Shown piece by piece: positions 63,773-64,000 of a stretch of DNA of 64,000 bases (within the stretch, counting starts at the first letter, position 1; each line of letters opens with the position of its first letter). The stretch spans positions 2,170,001 through 2,234,000 of the forward strand of contig NZ_JAABNS010000001.1 in the NCBI RefSeq assembly GCF_009928425.1, written 5' to 3'. This stretch comes from Pseudarthrobacter sp. ATCC 49987 (GTDB lineage Bacteria > Actinomycetota > Actinomycetes > Actinomycetales > Micrococcaceae). The notes beneath the pieces were generated by a model, which was not told where the DNA came from, searched no databases, and saw nothing but the letters and a program-made list of their open reading frames with translations. Both the position numbers and the translations under genes were made by a program.

Positions 63773-64000
63773 GGATAGTCCTTCCGTTCGGTCATGAGAT
63801 GTGGGGGCGCTGCATTCGCGAAGGCCCGCCGTGCCCGGTGCAGACGGACCGCAGCGGCCGAAGGGGAACACCCCAGGGTCTGGGCTGGTTCTGCGGAGGT
63901 CAGTTCGTCCCAGTAGCTGAGCATCAGGACCTCGCGGTCCCGCTCCCTGAGCCGCACCAGCACCTCCACCACGGCGGCCCGCTCTTCTGTGTTTGACCCG
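63748..64000 (-). CDS. ECF-type RNA polymerase sigma factor, C-terminal part (cut by window edge)
   Basis: The frame enters from the window edge and ends at 63748. Visible residues include the sigma region 4: LRERDREVLMLSYWDELTSAEPAQTLGCSPSAAAVRLHRARRAFANA, a helix-turn-helix for the -35 element. Region 2 lies outside. The gene overlaps the membrane protein gene downstream, so the pair is coupled, as sigma/anti-sigma pairs usually are. Confidence 0.85.
   Translation of the reverse strand, partial: GSNTEERAAVVEVLVRLRERDREVLMLSYWDELTSAEPAQTLGCSPSAAAVRLHRARRAFANAAPPHLMTERKDYPWTASNSS

Overview
This 64 kb window comes from a high-G+C actinobacterium, most likely the Micrococcaceae (Arthrobacter/Pseudarthrobacter type). 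The evidence is dense G+C-rich coding, frequent GTG starts, many 1-4 bp stop/start overlaps, actinobacterial marker genes (Rv2175c family, GarA-type FHA protein, FtsR-type MerR regulator, DUF3040, class II DAHP synthase, PASTA kinase) and a MurE without the DNPR motif of diaminopimelate enzymes, which fits a lysine-type wall.

Region 1 (1-14.8 kb, minus strand) is a division and cell-wall (dcw) operon. In transcription order it reads mraZ, rsmH, ftsL-like, ftsI, murE, murF, mraY, murD, ftsW, murG, murC, ftsQ (cut by the window edge). A promoter carrying three 10-bp-spaced GTGGAG boxes, the likely MraZ autoregulatory site, lies upstream. Region 2 (14.8-34.2 kb) holds DUF3040, dinB, a lipoprotein, a polyprenyl synthetase, an Rv2175c-like DNA-binding protein, a LysM/transglycosylase cell-wall protein behind an array of GTnAC direct repeats (MtrA-box-like), a four-PASTA Ser/Thr kinase, aroG, an acyltransferase, two tandem alpha/beta hydrolases, a ROK glucokinase, a FadD15-like acyl-CoA synthetase and pyruvate carboxylase. 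Regions 1 and 2 together resemble the M. tuberculosis Rv2151c-Rv2187 neighbourhood.

Region 3 (34.5-42.6 kb) has a ParA/MinD-like ATPase facing a conserved block (merR, bifunctional nuclease, ftsR, garA, gcvH; compare Rv1830-Rv1826), then an Fpg/Nei glycosylase and tRNA-Pro(GGG). Between the ATPase and merR sit two insertion sequences, an intact IS30-type element and an IS110-type element with an internally deleted transposase. They appear to have separated the two arms of the original bidirectional terminator. Region 4 (42.7-51 kb, minus) is the parA, scpA, scpB, rluB, tyrA, cmk, plsC-like, der operon for chromosome segregation and ribosome/nucleotide housekeeping (compare Rv1708-Rv1713). A 17-bp minisatellite lies immediately upstream of parA.

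Region 5 (51-61.4 kb) is carbon acquisition. It contains a DctA-type C4-dicarboxylate carrier divergent from a CitA/DcuS-like sensor kinase and its response regulator, then the 2-methylcitrate (propionate) module: prpE divergent from gntR-prpD-prpB-prpC, with two identical-core palindromic operators about 63 bp apart. Region 6 (61.4-64 kb) has two membrane-anchored proteins of unknown function, an MTH1-like NUDIX hydrolase and the end of an ECF sigma factor gene.

Most genes are ordinary housekeeping. The observations most worth checking are regulatory and mobile: the double IS insertion into a terminator, a possible bridge RNA of a damaged IS110 element, the 17-bp repeat and overlapping leader frame in front of parA, and the seven-unit GTnAC array before the LysM gene.
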